Assembly (NCBI GenBank): GCA_945878135.1 | Contig: CAMDUL010000001.1 | Coordinates: forward strand, 1-64,000 | Length of the DNA stretch: 64,000 bases | From: Chthoniobacter flavus | GTDB lineage: Bacteria; Verrucomicrobiota; Verrucomicrobiia; Chthoniobacterales; JACTMZ01 | Reading direction: 5' to 3' | Part shown: piece after piece, positions 16,716-26,400 of the stretch | How the letters are laid out: every line of letters begins with the position of its first letter | Numbering within the stretch: the stretch's first letter is position 1 | Program-made: the position numbers and the translations under genes | The notes under the pieces: model-generated | Told to the model about the DNA's origin: nothing | What the model saw: the letters and a program-made list of their open reading frames with translations, nothing else | Database searches by the model: none

Positions 16716-16734
16716 CCAGCCCTAATGGGGCTGG
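16716..16734. repeat. CCAGCCC/GGGCTGG hairpin
   Basis: Perfect 7-bp inverted repeat around the 5-nt loop TAATG, between the VapC-type toxin stop and ndh. It has no run of T, so a terminator role is weak; it may be a small intergenic repeat. Confidence 0.45.
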
Positions 16735-16761
16735 CGGGCGTTAATTCTCAGGCATCTTACG

Positions 16762-18000
16762 ATGAAAACAAAACACGTTCTGATCCTCGGCGGGGGTTTT
16801 GCCGGCTTGGCCTGTGCCCAAAAGCTGACCGATGAGCGATTCCGGGTCACCTTGGTCGACCGCTGGAATCATCACCTTTTCCAACCGCTGCTCTACCAGG
16901 TGGCCACGGCGGGTCTGACCATGGCCGAAGTGGCCCAGCCACTGCGGGGGATTTTGTCCGCGCGGAAAAACGTGACCACCTTGATGGATGAGGTGACCAA
17001 GATCATTTTGCCCGCGCGGCAAGTGCACTTGAAGGAACATGTGCTCGACTATGACTATCTGGTCATCGGACTCGGGGCCAAGACGGGTTACTTCGGCCAC
17101 CACGAGTGGGAAGAGCACACCCACGGGCTGAAGAGCCTGAAAGACGCCATGAATATCCGCCGCGAAGTGCTGCTGGCCTTCGAGCGGGCCGAGTCCGCGG
17201 CGGACCCCGCGGAGACGGACCGGCTTTTGACCATGGTGGTGGTCGGCGGCGGACCGACCGGCGTGGAAATGGCGGGATCGCTGGCCGAATTGTCGCGCCG
17301 GGTGCTCAAAGATGATTTCCGCCGCATCGACCCGTCCCGCGCCAAGGTGCACCTCATCGAGGCCGGACCCAAACTTCTGCCCATGTTTCCCGGCAGCCTG
17401 CCCGAGTATACCCGGGAGCGCCTGACCAGCATGGGCGTCCACGTGCATCTGGACTCCCCGGTCGAAGAAGTGGGGCAAGGCTTTGTGCAAATGGCCGGCG
17501 AGCGTATCGAGTCGGACATCATCATCTGGGCCGCGGGCGTGGAGGCCAGTGAAGTCACCCGCACCCTGGCCGGCATTCCGCTCGACCGGAGCGGCCGCAT
17601 CGAGGTGCTGCCGGATCTGAGTCTCCCGGGCTACCCCGAAGTCTTTGCCGCCGGCGATCTCGTGGCCTTGGTCGACCCGAAAGGTGTCGCTGTGCCGGGC
17701 GTCTCTCCGGCCGCCATTCAAATGGGCCAGTTCATTGCCAAGTTGGTCCGCGCCGAGGACAAGGCCGGATCACGCCCCGCGTTTGTCTATTGGGACAAAG
17801 GCACCATGGCCACGATCGGACGCAAGGCGGCCGTGGTCCATGTCGCCGGCCTGCAGATGCGCGGCTTCCACGCTTGGTTGATGTGGCTCTTCGTCCATCT
17901 CATTTTCCTCATGCACATGCGCAACCGCATCAATGTCTTCATCCACTGGGTGTGGTCTTACTTCACCTGGCAGCGCGGGGCGCGGATCATTTCACCGTAG
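16762..18000 (+). CDS. ndh: Type II NADH dehydrogenase (NAD(P)/FAD oxidoreductase)
   Basis: Non-proton-pumping NADH:quinone oxidoreductase on the cytoplasmic face of the inner membrane. The 412-residue product has an FAD-binding GGGFAG near residue 10, 'WNHHLFQPLLYQVATAGL' (family-specific), a second Rossmann motif 'VVVGGGPTGVEMAGSLAEL' near 156, 'VFAAGDLVAL' for FAD binding, and a C-terminal hydrophobic amphipathic helix 'FHAWLMWLFVHLIFLMHMRN' for membrane attachment. It is convergent with, and overlaps by 14 bp, the ABC-F gene. Confidence 0.94.
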   Translation: MKTKHVLILGGGFAGLACAQKLTDERFRVTLVDRWNHHLFQPLLYQVATAGLTMAEVAQPLRGILSARKNVTTLMDEVTKIILPARQVHLKEHVLDYDYLVIGLGAKTGYFGHHEWEEHTHGLKSLKDAMNIRREVLLAFERAESAADPAETDRLLTMVVVGGGPTGVEMAGSLAELSRRVLKDDFRRIDPSRAKVHLIEAGPKLLPMFPGSLPEYTRERLTSMGVHVHLDSPVEEVGQGFVQMAGERIESDIIIWAAGVEASEVTRTLAGIPLDRSGRIEVLPDLSLPGYPEVFAAGDLVALVDPKGVAVPGVSPAAIQMGQFIAKLVRAEDKAGSRPAFVYWDKGTMATIGRKAAVVHVAGLQMRGFHAWLMWLFVHLIFLMHMRNRINVFIHWVWSYFTWQRGARIISP

Positions 18001-19840
18001 GGTGTGAGCTCGCCGCTTCTACTTTACCTTCGAAGGCAGACCGCTTCGCTTCCAACTCCTCCCACCGGGCATACGCCGCGCGGATTTTCGCTTCGAGAGC
18101 AATGGACTCCGCTTCGATCTTCGGCAGCGCCCCGGGATCCCTGCGATAAAGCTCCGGATCCTGCAGCTGCGCGGCCAGACGGACCTGCTCCGCCTCCCAC
18201 TGCTCGATCCGGGCGGGCAATTCCTCCAACTCCCGCCGCTCCCGGTTGAGAAATTTTTCCGCGCGTTCCCGGCGTTCCTTTTTCGGGCTTGCCACCTTTT
18301 CCGCAACGGGCGCGGCGTCCGGAGGCACCGCGGCCCCGCGGGCCGACCAACGTTGCCAATCGCTGTAGCCGCCGTTGACCTCGGTAATCCTGCCGTCGCC
18401 CTCGAAGACGAGCAGGCTCGTCACCACCGCATCGAGGAAAGCCCGGTCGTGCGAGACAAGGATCAGGGTTTGCTCCCAGCTGACCAGCAATTCCTCGAGC
18501 AGCTCGAGCGTTTCGGCGTCGAGGTCATTGGTCGGTTCATCGAGCACGAGGACATTGGCCGGCTGCAGAAAGAGGCGGGCGAGGAGCAGACGATTGCGTT
18601 CGCCGCCGGAGAGCAGCCGCGCCGGCATGCGCACGCGGTCGGAACGGAAGAGGAAGTCCGCCAGATAGCTGTGGATGTTGCGGTCGCGTCCCTGGAAGCG
18701 CACCGACTCCGAGACGCCGGCCACGTTTTCCGCCACCGTCTTGTCCAAATCGATCTGGTCCCGCAGCTGGTCCAAATAGACGACCTGCAAATTGGTCCCC
18801 GCGGCCACGCGGCCGGACTGCGGGGCGAGACGGCCGAGGAGCAATTTGAGCAGCGTGGTCTTGCCGCACCCGTTCGGACCGAGAATCCCGATCTTGTCCC
18901 CGCGGAAAATCTCGGTGGAGAAATCCCGCACCACCGGGCCGGGCATGGCCGGGTGCGCGAAAGTGACACCTTCCGCCCGCAAGACGCGCTGGCCCGACAA
19001 CGCGCCCCCCTGCATCTCCATCTTCGCCTTGCCCGAATGCTCGCGGCGGCGGGCCCGTTCGCGGCGCAGCTCGAGCAGGGCCCGCACCCGCCCCTCGTTG
19101 CGCGTGCGGCGGGCTTTGACCCCCTGACGCAACCACGCCTCCTCCTGGGCCAGCTTTTTGTCGAACGCCTTCCACCGCACGGCCTCGGCCTCGAGCACGC
19201 CGGCTTTGCGCTGCAGGAACGTGTCATAATCACAGGCCCAACCGAAAAGCCGTCCGCGGTCCAGCTCGACGATCCGGTTGGCCAGGCGCCGGAGAAACGT
19301 CCGGTCGTGGGTGACAAAGAGCAGGCTCATCGGATGCCGGAGGAGAAAATCCTCCAGCCAGAGGATGGAGCTGAGGTCGAGATGGTTGGTCGGCTCGTCG
19401 AGGAGGAGAAGATCCGGCTGACCGGCCAGCGCGCGGGCCAGCAAGACGCGGCGTTTCAGTCCGCCGGAAAGCGAGCCGAACTCGGCCCCGGACGGCAATT
19501 CCATTTCGGCCAGCAGTTCCTCCAGCCGCACATCGATCTCCCAGTCCTCCTCGTGGCGGGTCGGCGAAATCCCTCCCCGCACCAAGTCAAACACCGCCCC
19601 CTCCAGACCGGCCGGAACTTCCTGATCCAAACGGGTCATGACCGCACCGGGCGAACGAATGATTTCCCCCGCGCTCACCCCCTCCTCCCCGGCGATGAGC
19701 CGCATGAGACTGGTCTTGCCGCAGCCATTGCGCCCGAGCAACGCGACCCGCTCGCCCGCCTCGATCGAAAGATCCGCCCCATCGAGCAGGTAATCCCGCC
19801 CGTAATGGAGCGAGACGGATTTCAGCTGGAGCAAAGCCAT
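17987..19840 (-). CDS. uup: ABC-F ATPase, Uup-like
   Basis: Soluble tandem ATP-binding-cassette protein of the ABC-F group, which act on ribosomes or (Uup) on branched DNA/ribosome assembly. The 617-residue product contains Walker A GRNGCGKTS (about 37-45) and GPNGCGKTT (about 319-327), signatures LSGGLKRR and LSGGERNR, 'DEPTNHLD' and 'DEPTNDLD', a basic coiled linker between the cassettes, and a C-terminal coiled-coil of about 90 residues, which points to Uup rather than EttA. The start MALLQLKSV (19840) is preferred over a 7-residue-longer ATG. Confidence 0.92.
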   Translation of the reverse strand: MALLQLKSVSLHYGRDYLLDGADLSIEAGERVALLGRNGCGKTSLMRLIAGEEGVSAGEIIRSPGAVMTRLDQEVPAGLEGAVFDLVRGGISPTRHEEDWEIDVRLEELLAEMELPSGAEFGSLSGGLKRRVLLARALAGQPDLLLLDEPTNHLDLSSILWLEDFLLRHPMSLLFVTHDRTFLRRLANRIVELDRGRLFGWACDYDTFLQRKAGVLEAEAVRWKAFDKKLAQEEAWLRQGVKARRTRNEGRVRALLELRRERARRREHSGKAKMEMQGGALSGQRVLRAEGVTFAHPAMPGPVVRDFSTEIFRGDKIGILGPNGCGKTTLLKLLLGRLAPQSGRVAAGTNLQVVYLDQLRDQIDLDKTVAENVAGVSESVRFQGRDRNIHSYLADFLFRSDRVRMPARLLSGGERNRLLLARLFLQPANVLVLDEPTNDLDAETLELLEELLVSWEQTLILVSHDRAFLDAVVTSLLVFEGDGRITEVNGGYSDWQRWSARGAAVPPDAAPVAEKVASPKKERRERAEKFLNRERRELEELPARIEQWEAEQVRLAAQLQDPELYRRDPGALPKIEAESIALEAKIRAAYARWEELEAKRSAFEGKVEAASSHPTVK

Positions 19841-19961
19841 GGGCGCGACACCCTGCCGCAAAGAATCCCGCAGGCAACCCCAAAGTCGTCAGAGACCGGG
19901 GCAAGCGGGCCCAAGCCCGGGCATCTTCTGCCTTGTCCGTCCTGCAAAGCGCAAAGCCGGT

Positions 19962-19986
19962 CCGGGGGAGCCGCCGGCTCCCCCGG
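19962..19986 (-). terminator. GC-rich hairpin after the kinase/regulator operon
   Basis: Perfect 11-bp inverted repeat CCGGGGGAGCC / GGCTCCCCCGG around a 3-nt loop, 13 bp past the stop of the secreted protein gene. The stem is strong but no U-tract follows, so it may be a terminator without the canonical tail or an mRNA-stabilising structure. Confidence 0.5.
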
Positions 19987-19998
19987 AGGGCCGAAGGC

Positions 19999-20565
19999 TC
20001 ATTCCAGCACCTCGAGGTTGGCCTCGCTGAATTTCACCGCCGACTGCCGCGGCCCCGAGGGCGACGGGGTGACCGAGACGACAACGCGGAGATTGTCCAC
20101 CGGGAGGATTCCCTCAACGGACACTTCGTGCCATTCGGTGTCGGTGGGAAACTCTTCGAGGACCACTTCCTTCGTTGCCACGGTTTGCTGCTGTCCGTCC
20201 TTGTTGCCCTCGAGCATGAGTTCCACGGAGTAGGGTCGCTGCGAATCTTCGCTGTGCGGGTCCACCATCATCAGCACCGAAAACCGCACTTTCTGGCCGG
20301 CCTTCACCCCGCTGACATCCTGATGCATGCCGGAGTTGCTGTTCCCGTTCACGCGGTAATGGTGGTAGCCCATCATGGCCCCCGACGGGGTCTGCGGCGC
20401 CCAACCCGTCTCCCGGAAAAAACAGTCGCCGAAAGTCGCCCAGCCTTCCGGAACCTCCGGATTGTCGGATGGATAACGAAAGTCGCCGTTCTGGAGGCTT
20501 TGGGAAAACAAGGACCCCGCCGTGGCGAGCACGACGGCCGAGATGGTGATGATGGTTTTTGACAT
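19999..20565 (-). CDS. Secreted carbohydrate-binding-like protein of unknown function
   Basis: 188 residues with a signal peptide ([18 protein letters not shown]) followed by a single beta-sandwich-like domain: '[19 protein letters not shown]', '[22 protein letters not shown]', '[27 protein letters not shown]' and a final strand '[12 protein letters not shown]'. This layout is that of galactose-binding-like/CBM4_9-type domains. It starts 26 bp after the response regulator, so it is the third gene of the kinase operon, perhaps an accessory ligand-binding protein for the sensor; that link is inference from position only. Confidence 0.65.
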   Translation of the reverse strand: MSKTIITISAVVLATAGSLFSQSLQNGDFRYPSDNPEVPEGWATFGDCFFRETGWAPQTPSGAMMGYHHYRVNGNSNSGMHQDVSGVKAGQKVRFSVLMMVDPHSEDSQRPYSVELMLEGNKDGQQQTVATKEVVLEEFPTDTEWHEVSVEGILPVDNLRVVVSVTPSPSGPRQSAVKFSEANLEVLE

Positions 20566-20591
20566 AAAAACGAGGGACGATTGTGCCGCGG

Positions 20592-21206
20592 TCAGATTTG
20601 CACCAGACCGCGCTGGACCCCGAGAATGGCCGCCTCGGTGCGCGTTTCCACGCCGAGCTTGGCCAGGATATTGCGGACATGGGCCTTGACCGTGAACTCG
20701 CTGGCCGAGAGAACACGGGCGATGTCCTTGTTGGACAGTCCGCGGGCGATGACCGCGAGGATTTCCAGCTCGCGGGGGGTGAGAGTTTGGAAAGCATCCC
20801 GCTCGGCGAGGCGTTCGGCCACCGCCGGCGGCAGATATTGGCGCCCCTCGACCACCGCGCGGATGGCGGCTTCGAGCTGTTTGCCCGGAATGCTCTTCAG
20901 CAGGTAGCCGCTCGCCCCGGCCGCCATGGCACGGTGGATATCTTCATCGCCGTCAAAAGTGGTCAGCATGAGCACGCGGGCGTCGGCCTGGGTCTGGCGG
21001 ATGGCCTTCAAGGCATCGATGCCTGTCCCGTCGGGCATTTGCAGATCGAGCAGGGTCAGGTCCGGCTGGTGCTTGGCATGGGCAGCGACGGTTTGGGCCA
21101 CCGTGGAAGCCTCGGCCACGATTTCGAAGTCCGGGCGCAGGTCAAGGACCGCGCGCAAACCCTCGCGGAAGAGTTCGTGGTCGTCGGCAACAAGGATGCG
21201 GATCAT
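20592..21206 (-). CDS. NarL/LuxR-family response regulator
   Basis: Two-component transcription regulator, 204 residues. The receiver domain '[21 protein letters not shown]' has acidic DD at 8-9, phospho-acceptor D54 in '[11 protein letters not shown]', T in 'MLTTFD' and K in 'YLLKSIPG'. The output is a LuxR-type helix-turn-helix '[43 protein letters not shown]'. Its start is 17 bp after the kinase stop. NarL-family regulators bind short inverted repeats, and three AGT/ACT-containing dyads lie upstream of nearby glycoside hydrolase and beta-helix genes, making it their leading candidate regulator (inference). Confidence 0.95.
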   Translation of the reverse strand: MIRILVADDHELFREGLRAVLDLRPDFEIVAEASTVAQTVAAHAKHQPDLTLLDLQMPDGTGIDALKAIRQTQADARVLMLTTFDGDEDIHRAMAAGASGYLLKSIPGKQLEAAIRAVVEGRQYLPPAVAERLAERDAFQTLTPRELEILAVIARGLSNKDIARVLSASEFTVKAHVRNILAKLGVETRTEAAILGVQRGLVQI

Positions 21207-21223
21207 GGGTGAGTTGCGTGGTT

Positions 21224-23380
21224 TCAGGTTGCCTGCGGCAGGCGGACCTCGATGCAGGATCCGCCGCCCAGTTCGGATTTCACAGCCAGACATGCGCCGA
21301 GCAACTGGGCGCGCTCGCGCATGTCTTGCTGCCCGTAATGGGGCCGGCCGTTGCCTGCGGGAACGGAGGAAGGGTCGAAGCCGCGGCCGTTGTCCTTCAC
21401 CGTCAGGACAATCTCGCAGTCCTTGCGGCGCAGCGTGACTTCCAGGGCGGTGGCGTGGGCGTGCTTGAGCACGTTGGCCACTGCCTCCTGGGCAATGTGG
21501 AGAAGTTCATATTCCTGCTCGTGGGACAGCCCGGTCTCGTCCTCGCAGAGGTCCATCGTGGTGGTAATGCCGCTATCCTCGGTGAGCAACCGGACGGAAT
21601 CCCGGACAGCCTCCGCCAGGCTGTGCTTCTCGAGAGCCAAACTGCGCAGCCCCCAGACGGTGCGGCGCACCTCGGTCTGGCCCAAACGTAGCAACTCGGC
21701 CGCCTTTTCCATCTGCCGGCGGGCGGGTTCCGCTTCGGCGGCTTCCGGATGCGGCAGCAGGTCGTTGGCGGCATCCATGCGCAAAGCGGCCCCGGCCAAG
21801 GTCTGCTCGAGCGAGTCGTGCAGGTCGCGGGCCAGACGGTTGCGCTCGGCGGTCACGGCGGCGTATTCGCTGAGCTCGCTGCGGCGCGCGCTGAGTTGGG
21901 CGTGCAATTGGTCGGTGCGTGTCTCCACCCGCTTGGCCAGCGCGTCCCTCGCCGCCACGAGTTCCGACTCGGCAGCGACGAGGCTCTTGTTTTTCCGGGT
22001 CAGCACCCCGGCGAAAAACAAGACGGTGACCAAGGCCGATCCGGTCGCGGCCAGCGCGACGGCCAAGCGCAACGGCGTCCACCATGGCGCCGGCTCCACA
22101 ACCTCCACGTCGGCCGGGCTCCGCAGATGAATCAAAAGATCGCGGGGTTTCAAATAGCCCTCCTCCTGTTGAGCCGAGCCGACGGCCCCTTCTGCGATCC
22201 CCGTGACCGTAACGATGGCTCCCGGGGCGGCAGGGAGTGCGTCACGAGGTATGCTCCCGTTGAATTCGGCAGCGAAAAGCAAGTCGCCGTCTTTCAGCAG
22301 CAAGCGCGCGGGAGTCACGTCGGTCTGCGTTTCGATCAGCCTGCCGGTGACGCGAACCAGAAGCCCTTCATGGGAAAAAGCATCTTGCGCCGTCACCATG
22401 ACCGCGGGCTCGAGAGACGCATCGGTGCCCAGGATCCGGAACTGTCCGTCTTCGAGCGTCGGACCGAGCGGACCGGGGGTGGGAAATCCCAGGACTTCCA
22501 CGACGGAGCTCAGCGCGGGCGGCCCGTTTTCACCGACCGTCCGCACCCGCACGCCGTGGTCCTCGTCTTGGATTTGAAAGGACTCGTTGTTTTGGGAAAG
22601 CGTGACCGTCCCCCTGGTGCGAATCCGGTGACCGGGGGCGCTGTTGACCGGATGACCAAGCAAAGCTCTCAAAGGGGTGAGCGGCAGCGTCGACGCATCC
22701 CGCGGCGTTTCGAGAACCTCGATGAAGTCCGGATTGGTCACCCGCATTTGCGCGGTAAGCACCTGCCCGGCTTCGTTGACCGCGACGGCGTCGATCCCCT
22801 TGATCCGCACGACCCCGTCCACCAGCGCGGACAAGCGGTCCAGTTGATCGCTGGGGGTAAGCACGAAAATCCGCGTGCCCTTGGCGTCCAAGTGCATGAT
22901 GGCGTGGTCGCGGCCCAGACGCGACCACGGATGCACTGCACGGACGATGCCAGAAAGCTCGATGAATCGACAGTCGTAGGATCCACTCAACAACTCGCTT
23001 CCGGTGACGTTTTCCGGTTCCGGCAGGCCAGGCTCCCCGGTCACCTCGAGGGTTTGCACGACGAAGTCGGGCGCGAATTGGCCCTTTTGCAGATAACCCC
23101 CGACCTCGACTTTCTGGCCGAGCCTCAGGTCACGCGGACGATTCACGTGCATCGGCATCCAGATCGCCGCCGAACCGTCTTGCAAGGCGATCTCGGTTTG
23201 GCCGTCGCTGATGTGGTTGATGATCCCGCTGGTTCTCGCCTCGATGCGCAGACCCTCTTCGTTCGGGAACTCCCGCAATTGGCTGATGCTCAGAAAAGGA
23301 GTCCCCTCCGCCGCGGCGAGCGGAAAGTGCTGACCCAACGCGATCAAGAAAAACAAAGAAGCTTTGCAACGTGCGCTCAA
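21224..23380 (-). CDS. Sensor histidine kinase (HisKA_3) with exported OB-fold-like sensor
   Basis: Membrane two-component sensor, 718 residues. Order: signal peptide (LFFLIALGQHFPLAAA), about 400 residues of exported sequence made of repeated OB-fold-like units ('IIN...ALQDGSAAIWMP', 'GIVRAVHPW', 'HRIRTRGTVTLSQNNESFQIQD', 'VRVTGRLIE'), one transmembrane helix around 430-455, a short coiled-coil, HisKA_3 'RNRLARDLHDSLEQTLAG' with the phospho-His near 520, and an HATPase with 'QEAVANVLKHAHA' and 'DNGRGFD'. The only start giving the signal peptide is TTG 23380. It forms an operon with the response regulator and is divergent from the GH5 gene. Confidence 0.92.
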   Translation of the reverse strand: MSARCKASLFFLIALGQHFPLAAAEGTPFLSISQLREFPNEEGLRIEARTSGIINHISDGQTEIALQDGSAAIWMPMHVNRPRDLRLGQKVEVGGYLQKGQFAPDFVVQTLEVTGEPGLPEPENVTGSELLSGSYDCRFIELSGIVRAVHPWSRLGRDHAIMHLDAKGTRIFVLTPSDQLDRLSALVDGVVRIKGIDAVAVNEAGQVLTAQMRVTNPDFIEVLETPRDASTLPLTPLRALLGHPVNSAPGHRIRTRGTVTLSQNNESFQIQDEDHGVRVRTVGENGPPALSSVVEVLGFPTPGPLGPTLEDGQFRILGTDASLEPAVMVTAQDAFSHEGLLVRVTGRLIETQTDVTPARLLLKDGDLLFAAEFNGSIPRDALPAAPGAIVTVTGIAEGAVGSAQQEEGYLKPRDLLIHLRSPADVEVVEPAPWWTPLRLAVALAATGSALVTVLFFAGVLTRKNKSLVAAESELVAARDALAKRVETRTDQLHAQLSARRSELSEYAAVTAERNRLARDLHDSLEQTLAGAALRMDAANDLLPHPEAAEAEPARRQMEKAAELLRLGQTEVRRTVWGLRSLALEKHSLAEAVRDSVRLLTEDSGITTTMDLCEDETGLSHEQEYELLHIAQEAVANVLKHAHATALEVTLRRKDCEIVLTVKDNGRGFDPSSVPAGNGRPHYGQQDMRERAQLLGACLAVKSELGGGSCIEVRLPQAT

Positions 23381-23489
23381 ACCGGATTTTAGTTAGCCAC
23401 AGCAGTCCCCGCTGGCCAAGCCGGCTCTGGCGAGCCTGCTAGTCATTTCGGACTATATCTCCGGCGCGGAAGCTGCGCTATCAGTCTCC
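23381..23489. promoter_or_regulatory. Divergent promoter region, sensor kinase / GH5
   Basis: The region between the kinase and GH5 starts contains one copy of the TAGTC-N6-GACTA dyad (listed separately). The dyad could serve both directions, which would make the kinase operon autoregulated. Confidence 0.55.
23440..23457 (+). promoter_or_regulatory. Regulatory dyad site 1, upstream of GH5
   Basis: TAGTCATTTCGGACTATA. The inverted repeat TAGTC-N6-GACTA is followed by TATATC, a -10-like hexamer overlapping its end; no -35 is evident. The site ends 32 nt before the GTG start of the GH5 gene. It is identical to sites at 29325 and 32064 except at one position. Confidence 0.8.
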
Positions 23490-26400
23490 GTGCGTTTCCG
23501 CCTCATCCTCCCAGCTCTCCTCTTTGTCCTCTTCCCCGGACTGGCTGGCGGGCAATTGCTGCAGGTCGACGGCACCCGGATTGTCAACAGCTCGGACAAT
23601 CAAGAGGTCATCCTCAACGCGGTCAATTTCGGCAACTGGATGGTCATGGAGGGCTACATGATGAACTCCGTCAGCCAGGCACCGGACCAGCACACGTGGA
23701 AACAAAAGCTGACGGATTTGGTGGGGGCAGCCAGCACGAAGGCATTTTTCGATGCCTGGCTGGCGAACCACGTCACGCAGGACGACATCAACCAGATCAA
23801 AGCGTGGGGTTTCAACGCGGTGCGCCTCCCCCTGCATTACGAATACTTCGTCAACCTGGGAACCCCCGACGTGTGGAACGACCAAGGCTTCACCCTGCTC
23901 GACGATATCATCTCGTGGTGCACGGAGGCGGGGATCTACGTCATCCTCGATCTGCACGGGGCCCCGGGCGGGCAAAGCGATAACAGCGGGATCAGTGACT
24001 ACATCGCGGGCCAGCCGTCGCTGTGGGAAAGCGCGGCGAATCGCAGCAAAACCGTCCGCCTCTGGGACAAGCTCTCCGAGCGCTACAAGAACGAGGCATG
24101 GGTTGCGGGGTATGACCTGATCAACGAGCCGAATTGGAATCTCCCCGGCGGCACGCTCCTGCGCGAACTCTACGAGGAACTGACCCGGGTGATCCGCGCC
24201 AACGGGGACAAGCACATCCTTTTCATCGAGGGAAACAGCTACAGCAACGATTACACCGGCCTGACTCCTCCTTGGGACCCCCAGATGGTTTACGTTTTCC
24301 ACAAATACCAGTCCTCGGCGGATTTCGCCTCCGACCTCCAATGGGTTCTCGACCTGCGGGCCGCGGAGAATCGTCCCATTTGGTGCGGCGAACACGGCGA
24401 GAACAGCAACGACAACTTCACCAAGATGGTCGAACTACTGCGGGGCCAAGGTATCGGCATGTCTTGGTGGCCGATGAAAAAGTTCGCGAGCATCAACTGC
24501 CTGGCCAGCGCCAGCTTTCCCGCTGGTTATGAAGACCTCCTGAACTACCTGGGTGGCTCGAATCCCGGTCTGAAACCCGGCACGGCCCGCGGCATCCTGA
24601 CTCGGCTGGCCGAAAGTGTCCGACTGGCCAACACCGAGCTCCGAACCGAAGTCCTGCGCGCGATTTTCATTCAGCCGGGCAACCGGGAGACCGAGCCGTT
24701 TGGCACCATTCCGACGATTCCCGGGAATGTTTACGCCTCCGACTACGACCAAGGCATGAACGGCTATGCTTACTCCGATACCGGATGGGAAAATGTCAAC
24801 TATACCACCGGGGAGTACACCGCATGGAACGAACGCTGGACTTACCGGAACGGCGGGGTGGATCTCGAAACCTGCGGGGACGCGGAATCCAACGGCTACA
24901 ACGTCTGTTTTTTCCAACCGACCGAGTGGATGAAATACACCGTCGACGTCGCGTCCCCCGGCACCTACGCCATCGACTTGCGCGTCGCCAATGGCTCCGG
25001 ACAAACCGCCGCCCTCGAGATCCAAAGCGGCGACGGAACAAAAACCCTGGCCGTGGCTTCGGTGCCGACCGGCGGCTGGTCGGACTGGGTGACTGTCTCC
25101 GTAAGCGGCGGCTTTTCCACCGCAGGCCCCCAGTCGATCCGCATCGCCAACACGGGCGCGTCCGATTGCAACATCAATTCCATCCGCTTCACCAAGACCA
25201 GTGACACCGTCGCGGGGACCACTTCGGTCCCGGTCACCGTGACCACCGTTTCCCTCAAGGCGAACAACGGCGGATACCTCAGCTGGAAAAACTCGGGTTC
25301 CCGCGTTTTGACCTGCGAGGCCGCCTCGGAAACGGACAACACCCGGTTCACCTTGGTCGACGCGGGGGCGGGACGGACGGCTCTGCTCGCCGGCAACGGC
25401 AAATACGTCCGCTATTCGGCAGCCGACAACAAACTTTATGCCGATGCCGACAGCCCGGGCCCGGACGAGCAATTCACCCTGAACCGGCTCAACCGGTCGA
25501 TCGCCATCCAGGCGCCGAATTCCCTGTATGTCTCGCAGAATGCCAATGACCCCGTCCTCTGCAACAAAAGCGTCCTCGCGGGCTGGGAATATTTCCTTAT
25601 GACATCCCCTGCGACGACCCGGGGCGCTCCCGCCGCCCCCTTGGGCGTCAGCATGAACAACGGAACCATCAGCTGGAGAAGCATGCTCGGAGCCACCCAC
25701 TACTCTGTGCAACGCCGCACGTCCTCAGGAGGCTCGTTCCAGACCATCACCACCGACATTGCGGGAACGACCTTCACCGACCCCTCCCCCGTGGACGGAG
25801 CGACGAACACCTATCGCGTGGTTTCCCATGCCGGAACCTATGACAGTCCTCCTTCGGCCGAGGTTGGGTTCCTTTACGCCGCACTCCCCGCGGACTGGAC
25901 CGGGCAGGACATCGGAAGTGTTGGGGCTCCGGGCAGCGCCACGTTTCTCAACGGCACCTTCACGTTGCAAGGATCCGGCGCGGATATTTGGGAGACAGCC
26001 GATGGATGCCATTTTGTCTCCCGGAGTCTGGGCGGCGACTTTGTCATCACCGCCCGCCTCGCGAGCATGTCCAACACGGACTACTGGGCCAAGGCGGGAC
26101 TGATGGTCCGCGAGTCCAATGCCGCGGGCTCCAGGAATGTTGCCCTGCTCGTTACCCCGGAGGGTGGAGGCACCCGGATGCAGTGGCGCAGTTCCACGGG
26201 AGGCAGCACCTCCGATCATCAACTCAGCGGGAGCAACGCGCCCCGGTGGCTGCGGATCGTGCGCAGCGGCAACACCTTCACCGGCTGGCAGTCGGACGAT
26301 GGGCTGACTTGGACCAACACCCACGCCGTGACCCTGGCCATGACCTCGACGGTCCTGCTCGGCCTGGCCGTAACCGCCCACAAAAACGACGCGCTCAACA

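Noticed and set aside
16716-16734. Hairpin after the VapC-type toxin as an intrinsic terminator
   Set aside because: Stem is only 7 bp and no T-run follows on either strand; kept only as a small inverted repeat.
18353-20233. 626-residue plus-strand reading opposite the ABC-F gene
   Set aside because: Arg/Glu/His-rich shadow; the opposite strand has both ABC signatures and Walker motifs.
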